DNA of 44,463 nucleotides from a bacterium (GTDB lineage Bacteria > BMS3Abin14): positions 1 to 44,463 of the forward strand of contig JARGFZ010000022.1 of the NCBI GenBank assembly GCA_029210965.1, in the 5' to 3' direction. The notes beneath the pieces were generated by a model, which made no database searches, was not told the origin of the DNA, and was given only the letters and a program-made list of their open reading frames with translations. The translations under genes and the position numbers were made by a program. Positions 43,370-44,463 of the stretch are shown here, in pieces; the first letter of the stretch is position 1, and each line of letters opens with the position of its first letter.

Positions 43370-44158
43370 ATGCAAATGACAAAACTAACCATTACAAACT
43401 ACCGAGCTCGCAGGGACGTGTCCATTCCGTTGTCGCATTTCGGGTGTTTGATTGGAGAAAACAACTCGGGGAAATCCTCCTTTCTACAGGCATTGTCGCT
43501 GTTCTTTTCAGGTTCAAAACTTTCCACTACCAACTACTTTGATGAGGCACAGCCAATACGTATTGAGATTGTCTTCGAAGATATTGGGAATGCCGATTTG
43601 GCAAGGCTTGTTGAAGAACACCGTACTAGAGTCCGTGGAATCATAAAGGCCGGTCGCCTTGTCCTGGTGCGTTCCTATGACACAAATGGCAAAAGTACCC
43701 TTCTCTACAGCACGCTTATTCCCACCGAAGAGCGGTTTGCCCCCGACAGCGTAGCTACCTTATTGAAAAACGGACGTGCCGGACAAGCATTCGTTAACAA
43801 GATAACAGCAGCCTTCCCTGAACTTGACGATATGGTCGATACAAATATGAATCAAGACGCCATGAGGCAGAAGATCCTGGAGCTTGCCGACTCCCTACCG
43901 GATGAGCAAAAGTCAACAGTTGACCTTCCTCTTCCGACCGGAATTGATAAGAGCATTATTCCGATGCTTCCAGACCCTATCTATATCCCGGCGGTCAAGG
44001 ATCTGGCGGATGACATCAAGACGACTGAAAGCACGCCGTTCGGAAAGATATTGGGAATCCTATTGCGAGCAATAGAAACCAAACTTCCATTTGAACCGCC
44101 CCGGTTTTTCCGGAGGCTCCGTTACGTGAGTCCGGCCATCATAGCCGGGACTTCCTGA
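43370..44158 (+). CDS. OLD-family/RecF-like AAA ATPase, truncated by an IS element
   Basis: The 262-codon frame starts MQMTKLTITNYRARRDVSIPL with Walker A GENNSGKSS (about residues 28-36), the layout of OLD-type overcoming-lysogenisation-defect nucleases, many of which are anti-phage defence proteins. Native sequence runs to about residue 240 (LLRAIETKLPF); from base 44092 onward the codons lie in an IS3-family end and add about 21 foreign residues. The second half of the ATPase and the Toprim nuclease domain are missing, so the product is probably inactive. The GGAG site before the ATG is intact. It probably formed part of a defence locus with the HsdR scrap upstream. Confidence 0.75.
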   Translation: MQMTKLTITNYRARRDVSIPLSHFGCLIGENNSGKSSFLQALSLFFSGSKLSTTNYFDEAQPIRIEIVFEDIGNADLARLVEEHRTRVRGIIKAGRLVLVRSYDTNGKSTLLYSTLIPTEERFAPDSVATLLKNGRAGQAFVNKITAAFPELDDMVDTNMNQDAMRQKILELADSLPDEQKSTVDLPLPTGIDKSIIPMLPDPIYIPAVKDLADDIKTTESTPFGKILGILLRAIETKLPFEPPRFFRRLRYVSPAIIAGTS

Positions 44159-44390
44159 CTCTGATAATACAACATTTCGTACTCAGCTGGTGGAATGTAA
44201 CCGATCGGCTCGAGCAACCGCCTATTATTGAACCAGTCCACCCATTCGAGAGTTGCGAACTCCACGGCCTCGAGGTTGCGCCACGGGCCGCGTCGGCGGA
44301 TCACTTCGGTTTTGTACAAACCGATCACCGTTTCGGCGAGAGCGTTATCGTACGAGTCGCCAATGCTGCCGACCGACGGTTCGATCCCGG
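44092..44390 (-). mobile_element. IS3-family insertion sequence, truncated 3' part
   Basis: The end TGAACCGCCCCGGTTTTTCC at 44092 followed by GGAGGCTC is a GC-rich terminus typical of IS3-family elements, and the transposase OrfB C-terminus runs inward on the minus strand. Similarity to the transposase stops at GIEPSVGS (about 44388); beyond it sequence is unrelated. The element is therefore deleted after insertion into the OLD ATPase gene. Confidence 0.7.
44122..44390 (-). pseudogene. IS3-family transposase OrfB, C-terminal fragment
   Basis: The minus strand encodes GIEPSVGSIGDSYDNALAET followed by VIGLYKTEVIRRRGPWRN and EWVDWFNNRRLLEPIGYIPPAEYE, the last part of the DDE integrase core with the catalytic Glu in the NALAET motif. 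The first two catalytic Asp residues are absent. An apparent extension upstream to 44409 (MTKGYSS) is not transposase-like. Confidence 0.8.
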
Positions 44391-44463
44391 ATGAATAACC
44401 CTTTGTCAATTGAGGAACATGAGCTTGTGAATAGGTTAACTTCCGTGATTGGTGACTGGTGAT

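Noticed and set aside
44253-44462. Plus-strand open frame at the right edge
   Set aside because: Mostly antisense to the IS3 transposase; the remaining 23 codons from ATG 44391 are too few to support a gene.

Overview
The window looks like chromosomal DNA of an anaerobic, probably deltaproteobacterial (Desulfobacterota-like) bacterium. The inference rests on ferredoxin-linked 2-oxoacid and aldehyde oxidoreductases, a GTP-type PEP carboxykinase, PPDK, TTT and ABC carboxylate/amino-acid uptake, and intergenic hairpin elements of a kind common in that group. No rRNA or taxonomic marker is present, so the assignment is tentative.

Region 1 (1-13600) is a C2/carboxylic-acid module. After the edge of an IS200/IS605-type element come a two-subunit glycolate-type oxidase (GlcD plus a CCG-domain Fe-S protein), a CDC48/p97-type AAA ATPase, a FadR/GntR regulator, four genes for a thiamine-diphosphate 2-oxoacid:ferredoxin oxidoreductase, and a tripartite tricarboxylate (TTT) transporter. 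The alpha subunit carries Arg31, Arg109, Asp112, Asp116 and Phe117, the substitutions I recall as defining oxalate oxidoreductase (OOR). I therefore read the operon as oxalate uptake and oxidation to CO2, next to glycolate oxidation. A promoter with two copies of a FadR/GntR-type palindrome lies just upstream of the ATPase-regulator-OOR block.

Region 2 (13800-25815) holds housekeeping and central-carbon genes: an SDR epimerase, TerC, a cytidylate-kinase-like/BON protein, ThiC, PPDK, a universal stress protein, GTP-PEPCK and a gamma-glutamyltransferase-like protein.

Region 3 (26157-42650) is an amino-acid catabolic island behind an IclR regulator with its own promoter and a 9+9 bp palindrome. 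It encodes a class III aminotransferase, 3-oxoacid CoA-transferase A and B, an M20 deacylase, a thiolase, a polar-amino-acid ABC transporter, a GABA-type aminotransferase, a large NAD-glutamate dehydrogenase, and a tungsten-type aldehyde:ferredoxin oxidoreductase with MoaD-like and ThiF-like partners. The order of activities fits breakdown of an N-acylated beta-amino acid; Nepsilon-acetyl-beta-lysine to acetyl-CoA plus GABA and then succinate is the best match I can find. The AOR/MoaD/ThiF end carries five reading-frame lesions and appears to be decaying. A short relic resembling the 3' end of the gamma-glutamyltransferase gene closes the island.

Region 4 (42650-44463) has an initiator tRNA with its own promoter and terminator, then defence-gene remnants: an HsdR-like N-terminal scrap and an OLD-type ATPase cut by a truncated IS3-family element.

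Dispersed elements include a MITE-like hairpin family (four copies or part copies) and unusual short-word degenerate repeats in several intergenic gaps.
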